From Mycobacteroides immunogenum (GTDB taxonomy: Bacteria > Actinomycetota > Actinomycetes > Mycobacteriales > Mycobacteriaceae): a stretch of DNA of 64,000 bases. Position numbers and translations under genes: made by a program. Where the stretch lies: positions 2,418,001 to 2,482,000 of the forward strand of contig NZ_CP011530.1 of the NCBI RefSeq assembly GCF_001605725.1, in the 5' to 3' direction. Below are positions 63,613 through 64,000 of this stretch, one piece after another (within the stretch, counting starts at the first letter, position 1; the number at the start of each line of letters is the position of its first letter). The notes beneath the pieces are model-generated. The model saw only the letters and a list, made by a program, of their open reading frames with translations. It ran no database searches and was not told where the DNA came from.

Positions 63613-64000
63613 ATGCCAAGTCCCACCGTGACCTCGCCGCAAGTAGCCGTCAACGACATCGGCTCGGCCGAGGATTTTCTCGCCGCTATCGACAAGACGA
63701 TCAAGTACTTCAACGATGGCGACATCGTCGAAGGGACCATCGTCAAGGTCGACCGCGACGAAGTTCTTCTTGACATCGGTTACAAGACCGAAGGTGTCAT
63801 CCCGTCCCGCGAACTCTCGATCAAGCACGATGTCGACCCCAACGAGGTCGTTTCCGTGGGCGACGAGGTCGAGGCCCTGGTTCTCACCAAGGAAGACAAA
63901 GAAGGCCGCCTGATCCTGTCCAAGAAGCGCGCTCAGTACGAGCGGGCGTGGGGCACGATCGAGGAGCTCAAGGAGAAGGACGAGGCCGTCAAGGGCACCG
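63613..64000 (+). CDS. rpsA: Ribosomal protein S1, 5' part
   Basis: The frame starts MPSPTVTSPQVAVNDIG and continues through the first S1 RNA-binding domain (GDIVEGTIVKVDRDEVLLDIGYK), as in mycobacterial ribosomal protein S1. It runs off the right edge, so only 129 codons are seen. S1 binds mRNA on the 30S subunit. The gene anchors the window to a core chromosomal region. Confidence 0.96.
   Translation, partial: MPSPTVTSPQVAVNDIGSAEDFLAAIDKTIKYFNDGDIVEGTIVKVDRDEVLLDIGYKTEGVIPSRELSIKHDVDPNEVVSVGDEVEALVLTKEDKEGRLILSKKRAQYERAWGTIEELKEKDEAVKGT

Noticed and set aside
1..64000. CRISPR arrays, tRNA or rRNA genes
   Set aside because: I saw no regularly spaced direct repeats of CRISPR size and no cloverleaf or rRNA sequence while reading both strands; a covariance-model search was not possible.

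Overview
The window looks like a chromosomal segment of a mycobacterium, most likely of the Mycobacteroides (abscessus-chelonae) type. Evidence for a mycobacterium: an rpsA start that reads like mycobacterial ribosomal protein S1, a PPE protein, an MmpL transporter, IrtA/IrtB, an MbtG/MbtH pair and IdeR-type iron boxes, all at high GC. The genus assignment is inference. No rRNA, tRNA or CRISPR array was seen.

Region 1 (1-28.3 kb) is devoted to iron and siderophores. It begins with the end of a mycobactin locus: lysine N6-hydroxylase mbtG (cut by the window edge) and mbtH, followed by an IS481-type transposase relic whose stop codon overlaps that of mbtH. A PPE gene and a large NRPS-PKS operon then diverge from a promoter region with one good and one weak IdeR box. 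The operon encodes C-A-T, TE-KS-AT-ACP, KS-AT-(psi-KR)-MT-ACP and C-A*-AL-KR-T megasynthases, then a SAM methyltransferase and an FxbA-like formyltransferase. The uptake pair irtA-irtB faces it on the other strand and has its own IdeR box. Together they suggest an iron-regulated acylated or hydroxamate siderophore, or a variant of mycobactin; the product cannot be read directly.

Region 2 (28.3-39.7 kb) holds a complete ectABCD operon for ectoine and hydroxyectoine ending in an MHS-family transporter, with a perfect CRP-type site upstream. Next come a FUSC membrane protein with a zinc-finger MerR regulator, a GntR-PCuAC-DyP peroxidase operon, a CynX/NimT-type MFS exporter and a DoxX-like protein.

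Region 3 (39.9-58 kb) is the most unusual part. An MmpL transporter is followed by a small SARP regulator. Diverging from the SARP gene is a tightly packed run of about 16 genes on the + strand: aldehyde dehydrogenase, acyl-CoA dehydrogenase-like protein, class III aminotransferase, START-type cyclase, unrecognised membrane protein, flavin reductase, DAO-type amine oxidase, flavin-dependent halogenase, CPA2 antiporter, aminoacyl-transferase-like protein, HD hydrolase, membrane protein, alpha/beta hydrolase, zinc protein, TetR and another START protein. Three TCAG elements with exact 11-bp spacing lie upstream of the first gene, which is the classic geometry of a SARP operator. No PKS, NRPS, terpene or RiPP backbone gene is present, so this looks like an undescribed halogenated, amine-containing metabolite pathway.

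Region 4 (58-64 kb) contains a saccharopine-dehydrogenase-like protein behind a region rich in AGTCGGT repeats, a glyoxalase/START pair divergent from a MarR regulator, a Baeyer-Villiger monooxygenase, a PrsW-type membrane protease and the beginning of rpsA.
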